The position numbers and the translations under genes were made by a program. A stretch of 64,000 nucleotides of DNA. Origin: Verrucomicrobiota bacterium. Its GTDB lineage: Bacteria > Verrucomicrobiota > Verrucomicrobiia > Limisphaerales > JADLHS01. The stretch covers positions 18,049 through 82,048 of the forward strand of contig JAKQDQ010000104.1 of NCBI GenBank assembly GCA_029573725.1, written 5' to 3'. Of the stretch, positions 8,103 to 16,802 are shown piece by piece (positions within the stretch are counted from its first letter, which is position 1; every line of letters starts with the position of its first letter). The notes below the pieces were generated by a model that saw only the letters and a program-made list of their open reading frames with translations, made no database searches and was not told the DNA's origin.

Positions 8103-10127
8103 ATGAAACGTCTCCTTCTCTTCACCGGCTTGGGCGTGACGCTGGCGTTGTCAGGTCAGGCGCAATCGCCACTCACCTATGCCGATCTGGTCCAACGCCT
8201 CACCGATCTGGAACATCTCGCCACTCTGCCCGCGCCCGGTGAAACGACCAGGCAATGGTCGAGCTATGACCGTGCCAGCCAGTACGACGCGGCAACCGGC
8301 AAATACGTGCATTGGGACGCCAACGGCGACAACGCCGGCATCATCCGCAAGGAAGGCGATACGGAGGTCTTCGCGGAAATGGAAGGACCAGGGTGCATCT
8401 GGCGCATCTGGTCGGCGACCGCCAAGGAGGGGCATGTAAAAATTTACCTGGACGGCGCGAGTGAGCCGGCGGTGGACCTGCCGTTCATCGGTTACTTCGA
8501 TGGCAAACACGCGCCGTTCACGCGACCGGAACTGGTGCATACCACCGCGGCCAACGGCTACAACAATTACACGCCGATTCCCTATCAGAAATCCTGCAAG
8601 ATCGTCGCGGATAAAGATTGGGGCGCGTACTATGAATTCGTGTACACGACGTTTGCCCCGGGAACTCGCGTGCCAACGTTCCAACGCGCATTAAGCGCCG
8701 CAGACAACGCGGCACTCGATGCGGCCAACCGGGCACTGGCGAATTCCGGTCCGCGGGACTCGAGCCAGGGTTACGCGAAATCAGGTGGAAAAGGTTTGCT
8801 CAACGGCAACGGCGGCGCGACTGCAGCCAGGCTCGATGGTTCGGGCGCCATCAATCTGATCCGCGTGAAAATCAATGATCTGCCCGCCGCGCCGGAGGAT
8901 CGCGATGTGTTGCGCGAACTGACACTCCAAATCAAGTGGGACGATGAAGCGCAGCCGAGCGTCTGGAGTCCATTGGGCGATTTCTTCGGCACCGCTCCCG
9001 GCGCCAACAGCTATCAATCGTTGCCCTGTGGCCTGACCAAAGATGGCTGGTTCTACGCCAACTGGTTCATGCCGTTCGCCCGCGGTGCGGAAGTGAAAAT
9101 CGTCAATGAAGGCAGCGCGGATCGTCAGGTGGAGTTTGAAGTCCATCAAGTCCCGCTCACGGGTGACGCGAAGGACTACGCGCGTTTCCACGCCAAATGG
9201 CATCGCGACGCCTTGCTGCCGGCTGAACCGGAACGCCAGATTGACTGGACGTTGCTCCAGACGACCGGCCGCGGGCGTTATGTTGGGGTGATGCTGCACA
9301 TCTGGAACCCGCGCGGCGGCTGGTGGGGCGAGGGCGATGAAAAGTTCTTTGTGGATGGCGAGAAATTCCCCTCCACCTTTGGCACCGGCTCGGAGGACTA
9401 CTTTGGCTACGCCTGGAGCAGTGCGAACCTGTTCTTCCATCCCTTGCACAACCAGACGTTCAACTCGGGCCATTGCAAGGGGCACATCTCCGTCAACCGC
9501 TGGCACGTGGCCGATCAGATTCCGTTTCACGCCTCGTTCGAGGGCGCGATTGAAAAGTATTTCCCCAACACCCGACCCACACTCTATGCCGCCACGGTTT
9601 ACTGGTATCTCGCCCCGGGCGGAACGGATCCCTATCCGCCGGTGCCGCTGGCCGAACGGCTGGGGTACTACATCCAGCCGGAGCCGAAACGGGTTCCGGG
9701 CGCGCTGGAAGGTGAAAGCCTGAAAATCCTCTCCAGGACCGGCGGCGACCCGCAGGAACAGGACATGACGGGCTTCGGCGACGCGTGGAGCAATGACGCG
9801 CATCTGTGGTGGATCAACGCCAAACCCGGCAATGAACTGGTGCTGGCGTTGCCGGTGCCGCAGACCGGCGATTACCGGTTGCGGGCGCAACTGACCAAGG
9901 CGGTGGATTACGGCATTGTGCAGTTCGCCCTGGATGGCGAAAATCTTGGCGGACCGGTTGACCTCTACAATAACGGAGTGATCGCCACCGGCGAACTGGA
10001 CCTGGGCCGCCGCCGCCTGACTGCGGGCGAACACCGGCTTTCGGTGACGATCACCGGCGCAAACGCCAAAGCCGTGAAGAGCTATATGTTTGCGCTGGAC
10101 TACCTGAGGCTCGTGCCGGTGAAGTAG
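8103..10127 (+). CDS. GH172-type (DUF2961) secreted glycoside hydrolase with C-terminal sugar-binding-like domain
   Basis: A 674-residue exported protein. Seen: signal peptide (MKRLLLFTGLGVTLALSGQAQ), the opening WSSYDRASQYD followed by NGDNAGIIR and MEGPGCIWRIWSA, the central FFGTAPGANSYQSLP block, and GTGSEDYFGYAWSS. Known: GPG-x-x-x-R-x-W and GTG-x-E-D-Y are diagnostic of DUF2961, now GH172. Characterised members act on fructose dianhydride or on arabinofuranosides, usually as jelly-roll oligomers. The last 130 or so residues (DQTG/LGGPVDLYNN, HRLSVTI) look like an accessory beta-sandwich module. The substrate here is unknown. The gene converges with the SGNH hydrolase; only 7 bp separate their ends. 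Confidence 0.85.
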   Translation: MKRLLLFTGLGVTLALSGQAQSPLTYADLVQRLTDLEHLATLPAPGETTRQWSSYDRASQYDAATGKYVHWDANGDNAGIIRKEGDTEVFAEMEGPGCIWRIWSATAKEGHVKIYLDGASEPAVDLPFIGYFDGKHAPFTRPELVHTTAANGYNNYTPIPYQKSCKIVADKDWGAYYEFVYTTFAPGTRVPTFQRALSAADNAALDAANRALANSGPRDSSQGYAKSGGKGLLNGNGGATAARLDGSGAINLIRVKINDLPAAPEDRDVLRELTLQIKWDDEAQPSVWSPLGDFFGTAPGANSYQSLPCGLTKDGWFYANWFMPFARGAEVKIVNEGSADRQVEFEVHQVPLTGDAKDYARFHAKWHRDALLPAEPERQIDWTLLQTTGRGRYVGVMLHIWNPRGGWWGEGDEKFFVDGEKFPSTFGTGSEDYFGYAWSSANLFFHPLHNQTFNSGHCKGHISVNRWHVADQIPFHASFEGAIEKYFPNTRPTLYAATVYWYLAPGGTDPYPPVPLAERLGYYIQPEPKRVPGALEGESLKILSRTGGDPQEQDMTGFGDAWSNDAHLWWINAKPGNELVLALPVPQTGDYRLRAQLTKAVDYGIVQFALDGENLGGPVDLYNNGVIATGELDLGRRRLTAGEHRLSVTITGANAKAVKSYMFALDYLRLVPVK

Positions 10128-10134
10128 CGCCGGA

Positions 10135-10932
10135 TTACGCGCCCACTGCTTTCAACCAGAAATGCGCCATCAACGACGCGCCGGCAGCGGTGGGGTGCAC
10201 GCCATCGCCGGCCCAATGTTCCGGCGGCGCGTATTTCGTCGCCTCGTCAAAAATCGTCTGTAACGGAATGAAAACCGCGCGGTGTTTCTCCGCAACACGT
10301 CGGGCCGCCGCGCGGTATTGGTCGAACTCGGGAAACCACTCCTCCCGGACCACGCCGCAACGCAAGACGAACGGTTCACAGAGGACGAGCCGTACTTTGG
10401 GCAACGCCCGCTGCGTGCGGGCGACCAGGGCCTGATAATCCCGTTCGTAGATTTCGACTGTGCCGCGGTAGTTCAGCCGCGGGTCCCGCGTGTGCCAGAA
10501 ATCGTTGACGCCAACCAGAATGCTCACCACCTCCGGCTTGAGCGCGAGGCAATCCTGTTCCCAGCGCTCGGCCAGTTGATACACCTTGTTGCCGCTGATG
10601 CCGCGATTGAAAATTTTCAAGCCGGCAGCGGGCCGGCTGACCAGCAGCCCCGCCGCCGCCAGCCACGCGTAGCCATTCCCCAATCCGGGTTGATTATTGG
10701 GCGCATCGGTCTCCCCGGCCGCGCGACTGCGCCCGGCGTCGGTGATCGAATCGCCTTGGAACAGAACCGTGGCCCGCTCCGCAATCAGCTGACGATCGCC
10801 AGCCGGGCCAGGCGCGGCCGCAGCCGGGTGGTTGGCTAGGGGGAAACCCGCCGCGCCCAGCGCGAGGCCGGATCTTTTCAGGAAGCGGCGGCGGGGCATC
10901 GGGTGGAAAGTGGAATTCTCCGCATTCATCAT
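10135..10932 (-). CDS. SGNH/GDSL-type hydrolase, Tat-exported
   Basis: Secreted esterase or carbohydrate deacetylase candidate, 265 residues. Seen: twin-arginine signal (RRRFLKRSGLALG), block I GDSIT with the serine nucleophile, block III GVNDFW, and block V DGVHPTAAG with the catalytic Asp and His. Known: these blocks define the SGNH superfamily, often attached to polysaccharide utilisation as acetyl-xylan or rhamnogalacturonan esterases. Start: the upstream ATG at 10932 is used because a promoter match ends 8 nt before it; the ATG at 10899 would start right before the twin-arginine motif and is a valid alternative. The actual substrate is not predictable. Confidence 0.87.
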   Translation of the reverse strand: MMNAENSTFHPMPRRRFLKRSGLALGAAGFPLANHPAAAAPGPAGDRQLIAERATVLFQGDSITDAGRSRAAGETDAPNNQPGLGNGYAWLAAAGLLVSRPAAGLKIFNRGISGNKVYQLAERWEQDCLALKPEVVSILVGVNDFWHTRDPRLNYRGTVEIYERDYQALVARTQRALPKVRLVLCEPFVLRCGVVREEWFPEFDQYRAAARRVAEKHRAVFIPLQTIFDEATKYAPPEHWAGDGVHPTAAGASLMAHFWLKAVGA

Positions 10933-10940
10933 TCCCGGGC

Positions 10941-10968
10941 AAGCTACCCAAACGGGGGCATTTGGAAA
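10941..10968 (-). promoter_or_regulatory. Candidate promoter for the SGNH hydrolase
   Basis: On the minus strand TTTCCA (10968-10963), 16-bp spacer, TAGCTT (10946-10941). Transcription would start within a few nt of the ATG at 10932, again leaving no room for a ribosome-binding site. Confidence 0.35.
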
Positions 10969-11011
10969 GCCTCGTTTGCAGCCGGGGGGCTCGTCGCGCC
11001 TGTCCCGATGT

Positions 11012-13420
11012 TCAACCCGGCGACAACCCGGCCAGCAGATGGCGGCAGTTCAACACCTTTTCCACGAGATCAATCGGAACGTAGTAGTATTGGTTCGAGG
11101 CTTCGAATCCGATGCGCGCATCGGCCGATTGGAGGGCGTGGAGCCGGCGCGCCAGGGAAATTTCCGCCTGCAACCATTGTTTCATGGCTGCCCTGGCCGC
11201 CGCCGTTGTCCCGGCTTCTCCGTTGCTGGCGGCGGCCGCGCGGCGCGCGAGGATGAATCGCGTTTGTTGGGCCACGCTGCGGAAATGGATCGCCGCCGCT
11301 TCGGCCACGCGGCATTCCGCCTGCAATGCTGCGCGCGCCGCGCCGGGAATGGATGAGGCCGGCGGCGCCGCCCGCTGCAGTGCTGCCAGGGCGCGATCAA
11401 ACCCGTCGGCGACCTTTTCGAACTGCGCGGCAAAAATCTCCGGTGGATAAACGGAACGCCACCGCTCCAGGTCGTCGTACGGAAAACCCACCATGGTGGC
11501 CTGATAACCCGTGGGTGCGCTCCACAGCAGATTCGCCGGTCCCAGTTGTTGTGGACCGGAGTACACCACCCCGATGTGATAGGGGAATTCCTGGAACGCC
11601 GTGCTGAAGTCGCGCCAGGCGGCGGTTACTGCCGGCGCCAGAACCTGGCCGAAGCGTCGCGCGGCCACGCGCTGCAGTGCGGCCTCCGCCGGACCGCCGG
11701 CGAGCACTTCCGCCACCACTTCCAGATTGGGGGAGGGATAACCACCAAGCGTCCAGCCCAGCATCAACCCGTGGACGTTTTCGCGGCGCAGGTTTTCCGC
11801 ATGGCGGGCGACGTTTGCCACGGCGGGGATGTACGGCACCGCGGAGAGCTCCCAAGTGTTGCCCGCCTGGATTTTTGCAATGGCTTTCAAGCCCCGCTCC
11901 CGCGCCAGCCGCCAATGACGCCGGGCTCGCGGTCCTGGTCCGATGGCCGAAATTGAGTATTCACCCACTTCGGTTTTCACGCCGCCGCGTTCGATGGGCA
12001 GGCGCCATTCGCTGACGCTTTGCAAGGCGACTTCCGGAGGCAGTTGCCGGATGACCTCGCCGGCCCAGCGATCGTCCCAGCCCCAGTCCCAGGCGATGAG
12101 CATCGGTCCTTCACTTTGCACGTCAGCGACGGACCGGCGGGCCGTGGGCGAAGTTTTCCTGCCCTGCACGATGCCTTGTTGAAACAGCCGGTTGACTTCG
12201 GCAATGACGTCGGCGGCGGGACGGCGGGCGCAGCGCGGGCATTTGGCGCCGCCGCCATGCGACCAGCAGTTGGTGAGGTTTTCCGAGGCGGTAATGCTGA
12301 AAAATCCGCCCAACGCGGGAACCGTCCGACAGATGGTGGCGATGGCATTGACCAGAAAGTCCTGCACCTCCGGCACACTGGTGCAAAGCGTGGCGTGCCC
12401 GCCGTCCTGCACTCCTTGCAGGTGCGGGTGGTGGGCAAAGAAACTCAGCGGCATCGCCCGCGGTTCGTTGAGATACAGAAAAATGCGGATGCCATGCTGC
12501 CGGGCGCGCGCCACCAGCTTGCGCAGTTGCTGCAGCCGGTCCTGGTGGCGCGCACTCCGGTCCGGCGCCCACGGAAACGGCGCCAGCTTGTGCAGGACCG
12601 CCTGCAGCCAGACGCCGTTGACCCCCGCCTGGGCCAGCCGTGCCAGCAATCCATCCGGGTACGGATCGGCGTGCGGCTCCAGCAAGGGATCGCCATACAG
12701 GGCGAAATACGAATAGCAGAAACGCAGTCCGTCCGGCGCGGTGTCCTGGACGGGAAAGGCGCTTTTCTCCGGACGCGCGGAGAGCCGGGAAACGAAATGG
12801 AACAACGGTTCGCCCGGTTGATGGAGGCCTTCGGGAAACTCCGCCCGCACGATTTGGGCAATTTCCTGTTCGCGCTTTTGGGTGGCGGCGTCCGGCGGTT
12901 CGTAACGCAGCGGGGCGCACTCCGGTTTCAGGCTGCCGAGTTTGATCCAGAGGAAGTCGTCTTCGCGCAGGGTGAAGGCCAGTTGTTCGGGAGACCAATC
13001 CAGCAGCGTCAACAACTGCTCATAAGGCAGCAGATGCCAGTTGCGCCTGATCACCGTGAGGTAGGAGCGCGCTTGTTGCTCGGAAGAAATCCGTGGCGGC
13101 GGTCCCAGGCCCATCGCGCGTCCCATCCGTTCCAGGTCCACCCGTTTCGCCGCCACCACCTGCGCCATGCGGGCAACGGGGACCAGCGGCCAGTTGCGCC
13201 ACACAAACGCATGCAACCGGCTGGGGAAGTGGGGGAACGCAAGCGGTGCGGGTGCGGCGCCCTTCGGCAATCCGGCAACATCCCGCGCGGATGGCTGCCC
13301 GGCGGCGCCGGCTTGGGACGGTCCGAGGGGCGACAGCAGCGAGAGGCTGCCCAGCGCCGCGGAGCCGGCCTTGAGGAAGCTCCGTCGCGACCAGCTGGTT
13401 GATGGCTGTTTCATTTTCAA
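11012..13420 (-). CDS. Large Tat-secreted glycosidase-like protein (TIM-barrel type), substrate unknown
   Basis: An 802-residue exported protein. Seen: twin-arginine signal (SRRSFLKAGSAALG), then a long helical N-terminal region, and a middle part resembling a (beta/alpha)8 barrel. Barrel-like strands include GVNGVWLQAVLHKLAP, GIRIFLYLNEPRAMP, GGFFSITASENLTNCW followed by a CPRC pair, MLIAWDWGWDDRW and VHGLMLGWTLGGYPSPN. The C-terminal third is helical (LARRLHALQSADARIGFEASNQYYY). Known: the order of these blocks, with the YLNEPR and TASE-type strand ends, is like proteins of glycosidase superfamilies that act on uronic acids or hexosamines, but no specific family is recognised by eye. Acidic residues in YLNEPR, TASEN and DWGWDD are catalytic candidates (inference). 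It stands alone between the SGNH gene and tRNA-Arg. Confidence 0.6.
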   Translation of the reverse strand: MKMKQPSTSWSRRSFLKAGSAALGSLSLLSPLGPSQAGAAGQPSARDVAGLPKGAAPAPLAFPHFPSRLHAFVWRNWPLVPVARMAQVVAAKRVDLERMGRAMGLGPPPRISSEQQARSYLTVIRRNWHLLPYEQLLTLLDWSPEQLAFTLREDDFLWIKLGSLKPECAPLRYEPPDAATQKREQEIAQIVRAEFPEGLHQPGEPLFHFVSRLSARPEKSAFPVQDTAPDGLRFCYSYFALYGDPLLEPHADPYPDGLLARLAQAGVNGVWLQAVLHKLAPFPWAPDRSARHQDRLQQLRKLVARARQHGIRIFLYLNEPRAMPLSFFAHHPHLQGVQDGGHATLCTSVPEVQDFLVNAIATICRTVPALGGFFSITASENLTNCWSHGGGAKCPRCARRPAADVIAEVNRLFQQGIVQGRKTSPTARRSVADVQSEGPMLIAWDWGWDDRWAGEVIRQLPPEVALQSVSEWRLPIERGGVKTEVGEYSISAIGPGPRARRHWRLARERGLKAIAKIQAGNTWELSAVPYIPAVANVARHAENLRRENVHGLMLGWTLGGYPSPNLEVVAEVLAGGPAEAALQRVAARRFGQVLAPAVTAAWRDFSTAFQEFPYHIGVVYSGPQQLGPANLLWSAPTGYQATMVGFPYDDLERWRSVYPPEIFAAQFEKVADGFDRALAALQRAAPPASSIPGAARAALQAECRVAEAAAIHFRSVAQQTRFILARRAAAASNGEAGTTAAARAAMKQWLQAEISLARRLHALQSADARIGFEASNQYYYVPIDLVEKVLNCRHLLAGLSPG

Positions 13421-13658
13421 ATCTGTGGAGTTGGCCTGCCTCGCGGAATCTGCGCCCGTGAGTTCAGTTTCTGCGGGTTAAGATGGGATGAAGGATCGTG
13501 AAAAAGCAACCATGCTTCGATGTTGCGGCAGCGCCGCGCCGGATTGAAAGGGGAGAACCGGCGTCTGCTTGCCGGGATCGGGCCGCACCCCAGCCGCGCC
13601 GCTGCGCCGCCACGGGAGGAGTCTGGCGTATGAACGGATGGGGGAGAGGGAGACGGGA

Positions 13659-13735
13659 TGGTGCGCGAGGCGGGGGTCGAACCCACAACCTTCGGCTCCG
13701 GAGGCCGACGCTCTATCCAATTGAGCTACTCGCGC
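13659..13735 (-). tRNA. tRNA-Arg(CCG)
   Basis: On the minus strand the gene reads from 13735 to 13662 with CCA encoded at 13661-13659. Acceptor stem GCGCGAG pairs with CTCGCGC, the anticodon stem TCGGC/GCCGA encloses loop CTCCGGA with anticodon CCG, and the T-loop is TTCGACC. All arms pair. The flanking stretches 13421-13658 and 13736-13981 hold no gene that I can support. Confidence 0.95.
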
Positions 13736-13981
13736 AACTGGTCGCCAGCATAGAAGGCCCGGCGCGGCGGTTCAATGCGTTTATTCTCGCCACCCCCGGC
13801 GCGAAGCGGAGAGGTGGGCTGCGCGGGACGGGGAAGTACCGGGTTTCTCCCGGCAGGCGCGGACGGTCGACCGGCCTTTGACTCGCCGGAACATTCGCGG
13901 GCGGCTTCGGTTCGGCGAGCAGGACGCCTGCCGCAACCGCAAGGGCCGGCCACCCCGGCCGGGATTCCCCCGTGCGGTTGA

Positions 13982-14446
13982 TTACCAAAGAAAGGATTTT
14001 TGTTCGTCCAGCAGTTCGTTGCCGAGCCAGAGCGTGACGCGCCAGGCGGTGACTTCGCCCAACTGCTGATAATCCGTGCCCACCAATTTCAGTCCGGCCC
14101 AGTGGCTGATGCCGGTGAGTGTGATGGTGGTTTCCACGGTTCGTTCAGGCGGCGCCTGGCCGTGGGAGGTGCCGCGCACCTGCAGGCGCAGCACCGCGCT
14201 TGCCTGCGTCTGGCTCCGGCCGCGCCAGTGGATGTCGAACCGGATGCCGGAGCAGGTTTCCGGATGCTGCCGCAGTTGGGCCTGGTAAGCGTCCCGATCG
14301 TACAAACTGGGAGACAACGTGTGCCGGCCCTGCGCGTCGAGGAGATGCGGCAACACCTTGATCACCTTCCCGGTGGCGGCGGCGGCGCTGCCCAGCCCGG
14401 TCAACAGCAGCAGCAACATCCAGCAACAAACATGCGGTCGGCGCAT
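13982..14446 (-). CDS. Small exported protein of unknown function
   Basis: A 154-residue protein with a clear signal peptide (MRRPHVCCWMLLLLLTGLGSAAAA) followed by about 130 residues that alternate polar and hydrophobic strands, for example GIRFDIHWRGR, SAVLRLQVRG, TTITLTGISHWAGLKLVG and WRVTLWLGNELL. This suggests a single beta-sandwich domain. I do not recognise the family. The reading frame continues upstream antisense to the next gene, but the ATG at 14446 fits the signal peptide and lies 6 nt behind a promoter match. It is divergent from the propeller-like gene at 14672. Confidence 0.65.
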   Translation of the reverse strand: MRRPHVCCWMLLLLLTGLGSAAAATGKVIKVLPHLLDAQGRHTLSPSLYDRDAYQAQLRQHPETCSGIRFDIHWRGRSQTQASAVLRLQVRGTSHGQAPPERTVETTITLTGISHWAGLKLVGTDYQQLGEVTAWRVTLWLGNELLDEQKSFLW

Positions 14447-14452
14447 GCAGCG

Positions 14453-14480
14453 ACGATAACGACGCCCGGTTTTGACACAA
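14453..14480 (-). promoter_or_regulatory. Candidate promoter giving a leaderless mRNA
   Basis: On the minus strand TTGTGT (14480-14475), 16-bp spacer, TATCGT (14458-14453). Six nt separate the -10 box from the ATG at 14446. Confidence 0.4.
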
Positions 14481-14671
14481 GCAGAACTTTGCCGGCCGGC
14501 CTGGTCCCGAGGCATCCCGGCCCGGTCGCCGGATTCCTGTCGCGCTGCGGTGAAAGGGCGGGCGCAGCCTGCGCCGGCTGTGTCTTGAGCGCGGCGCGAG
14601 CGCAGCCGGATCGGCGCCGCCTCCGACAACGGGCTTGCCTCGTACCGCCGGTGGGACACACTGCGGCGGAC

Positions 14672-16075
14672 ATGCGTGGTTGTGGATTCATGGTTGGCGG
14701 CGGGGTTGGACTGGCGCTGCTGCTGGGGGGCGGCAGCTGCCCTGGCGCGGAGCGGGAAGTCCGGGGGCCGTGCGGAATTGAAATTGTGGAGGCCGGCACG
14801 GGCTGGCCGGTGCCGTTGGTGGGATTGCGGACGACGCACCAACTGGAGTTTTTTTCCGACAACGCGGGGATGATTGCCTGCGACGCTCCGGAGCTGATGG
14901 GCCGGGAAGTCTGGTTTGAAGTGTTCGGCGACGGTTATGAGGTGGCCCAGGACGGCTTTGGTTATCGCGGCGTCCGCTTGCGTCCCGAGCCGGGCCGGCA
15001 ACTGCGGATTGAGGTGCGGCGCACCATGATTGCGCGCCGCATGGGGCGGATCACCGGGGCCGGACAATTTGCCGAAAGTCAGAAGCTGGGGCGGGAACTG
15101 GACTGGCCCGAAACCGGTGTGTTCGGTTGTGACAGCGTGCAGAATGCGGTTTATCGTGGCCGGCTGTTCTGGTTGTGGGGCGACACGACGCTGGCGCGTT
15201 ATCCGCTGGGCTTGTTTCACAGCACCAGTGCGACGAGCGCAATTCAACCTCTGACCGATTTCAAACCGCCCGTCCGCCTGAAGCTGGACTACTTCACCGA
15301 CGACCAGGGACAGCCACGCGGCGTCGCCCGGATGCCGGGCAGCGGGCCGACGTGGCTTTCCGCGTATCTAACGTTGCGGGATCAATCCGGACGGCCACAT
15401 CTGGTGGCGACCTACGCCAAAATCAAACCGCCGCTGGAGGCGTATGAAATCGGTTTGTGTGAGTGGAATGAAACCGAGGTCATGTTCGAGCCGCGCCGGG
15501 TCTTGTGGAAACAAACCCGGGCCGGGGAAACGCATCCGCCGCTGCCGGAAGGGCAGCCCGCGTTATGGCAGGATGCCTCGGGCCGGGCCTGGGTGTTGTT
15601 GGGGGATCCATTTCCGCGTCTGCGGTTTCCGGCCACGTACGAAGCGTGGCGCGATACGGAACATTGGGAAACCTTGACGCCGCCGGCCGAACTGCGCTCC
15701 GCCACGGGCGAGGCGGTCAAACCGCACAGCGGTCATATCGCTTGGAACGCCTTTCGGCGACGTTGGGTGGCGGTGTTCATGGAAAAATTTGGCCGGCCGG
15801 CCGCGTTCGGGGAGTTGTGGTATGCGGAGGCGCCGGCACCGCTCGGGCCGTGGGGCCGCGCGGTGAAAATTCTCTCGCACCACAACTACACGTTCTACAA
15901 TCCGCGCCTGCATCCCGAATTTGCCCCCACCAACAGTCCGCTGCTGTTTTTTGAGGGCACCTACACGCAGACCTTCGCCGACCGGCCGCACCCCACGCCG
16001 CGGTACGATTACAACCAGGTGCTGTATCGTCTGGACCTGGACGATCCGGCGCTGCGGCCGGCGCAGGCCGAGTGA
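14672..16075 (+). CDS. Exported propeller-like protein, possibly glycoside-hydrolase related
   Basis: About 467 residues. Seen: a glycine-rich hydrophobic N-terminus (signal-like, GGGVGLALLLGGGSCPG, with a cysteine that could be a lipobox), a beta-rich segment to about residue 120, then FGCDSVQNAVYRGRLFWLWGDTT followed by repeated strand patterns with W, Y and D: TWLSAYLTLRD, LVATYAKIKPPLEAYEIGL, WQDASGRAWVLLGDPFPRLR, HIAWNAFRRRWVAVF, GELWYAEAP and HNYTFYNPRLHPEF. Known: a strand that opens with F-W-L-W-G-D-T and later W-Y-A-E-A segments recalls five-bladed propeller proteins related to GH43/DUF4185. No catalytic triad is identified with confidence. ATG 14690 is an alternative start. It converges with the HAD gene, with 4 bp between stops. 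Confidence 0.6.
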   Translation: MRGCGFMVGGGVGLALLLGGGSCPGAEREVRGPCGIEIVEAGTGWPVPLVGLRTTHQLEFFSDNAGMIACDAPELMGREVWFEVFGDGYEVAQDGFGYRGVRLRPEPGRQLRIEVRRTMIARRMGRITGAGQFAESQKLGRELDWPETGVFGCDSVQNAVYRGRLFWLWGDTTLARYPLGLFHSTSATSAIQPLTDFKPPVRLKLDYFTDDQGQPRGVARMPGSGPTWLSAYLTLRDQSGRPHLVATYAKIKPPLEAYEIGLCEWNETEVMFEPRRVLWKQTRAGETHPPLPEGQPALWQDASGRAWVLLGDPFPRLRFPATYEAWRDTEHWETLTPPAELRSATGEAVKPHSGHIAWNAFRRRWVAVFMEKFGRPAAFGELWYAEAPAPLGPWGRAVKILSHHNYTFYNPRLHPEFAPTNSPLLFFEGTYTQTFADRPHPTPRYDYNQVLYRLDLDDPALRPAQAE

Positions 16076-16079
16076 GTGG

Positions 16080-16802
16080 TCACATCACGCGCATGAGGTG
16101 TGCGTGCAATTGATCCCATTGGCCCGACGACGATTCCGAACTGGGGGCTTTCAGGTGCCAGGTTTGGAAGCCGTGCAGCCTGGCGGGGAGGATGTCGTTG
16201 TCCAGCCGGTCGCCGACCATCAAGGTTTCATGGGAGTCAATGCCGCGGGCTTCCAGGCGGGACCGGAGGATTTGAAAACCGTAGGGATCGGGTTTGCTGA
16301 AGCCGAAGCGGTAGCTCAGGTAACACAGGTCGGCATCGAACATTTTCCAGTGGCAGCCTTCCTTCTGCAGTTCCATGTCCAGTTCCCGGATGGTGTAAGC
16401 CTGCGCGTTGGAGGCGATGCCCAGCACGCACTTTTTCCCAACCAGCCACCGCAGGGTTTCGCCCGCGCCCGGCATCAAACTGATGCTGCGGCTGATCTGC
16501 ATCTGGCGGAACACAAATTCCTCCTTCTGACTCGCCTTCAATTTGGCAAAGTCCGGCAGGATCTCGCGGACCACTGCCGCCCACACGACTTCCGGGGAGG
16601 CAATACCCCGCGCCTTGGCGGAATTATGACGCAGCATGATCGCCCGGTTGCAGGCGATGGAAAATTCCAGCCGATTCAACGGCGGTTCGCAGTGCATCAG
16701 ATCCTTGAAGAGCTGCTGCCATTCGTCATCGGCGTGTTTGGGCGGCGGCCCCACCTGCAACAGCGTGGTGTAAATGTCGAAAATGACCGCGCGAACTTTC
16801 AT
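16080..16802 (-). CDS. HAD-superfamily hydrolase (phosphatase)
   Basis: A 240-residue cytoplasmic phosphatase of the haloacid dehalogenase superfamily. Seen: motif I near the N-terminus, FDIYTTLL (the canonical second aspartate is replaced by Tyr), motif II LGIASNAQ, the lysine in FSKPDPYGF (motif III), and motif IV VGDRLDNDI. A helical cap lies at about residues 25-115. The ATG overlaps the stop of the upstream GT4 gene in an ATGA arrangement, which indicates translational coupling. Replacement of the motif I acid/base aspartate by Tyr is noteworthy and may mean altered chemistry or low turnover. Inference: with a GT4 enzyme and a glucosyl-3-phosphoglycerate synthase next door, it could dephosphorylate a glycosyl-3-phosphoglycerate, but nothing in its own sequence proves this. 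Confidence 0.82.
   Translation of the reverse strand: MKVRAVIFDIYTTLLQVGPPPKHADDEWQQLFKDLMHCEPPLNRLEFSIACNRAIMLRHNSAKARGIASPEVVWAAVVREILPDFAKLKASQKEEFVFRQMQISRSISLMPGAGETLRWLVGKKCVLGIASNAQAYTIRELDMELQKEGCHWKMFDADLCYLSYRFGFSKPDPYGFQILRSRLEARGIDSHETLMVGDRLDNDILPARLHGFQTWHLKAPSSESSSGQWDQLHAHLMRVM

Noticed and set aside
12020..13402. Plus-strand frame of 460 codons opposite the glycosidase-like gene (and 16889-18418 opposite the GT4 gene)
   Set aside because: Shadow of the real minus-strand gene: the opposite frame has a Tat signal or GT4 motifs, while these have low-complexity Arg-rich sequence.
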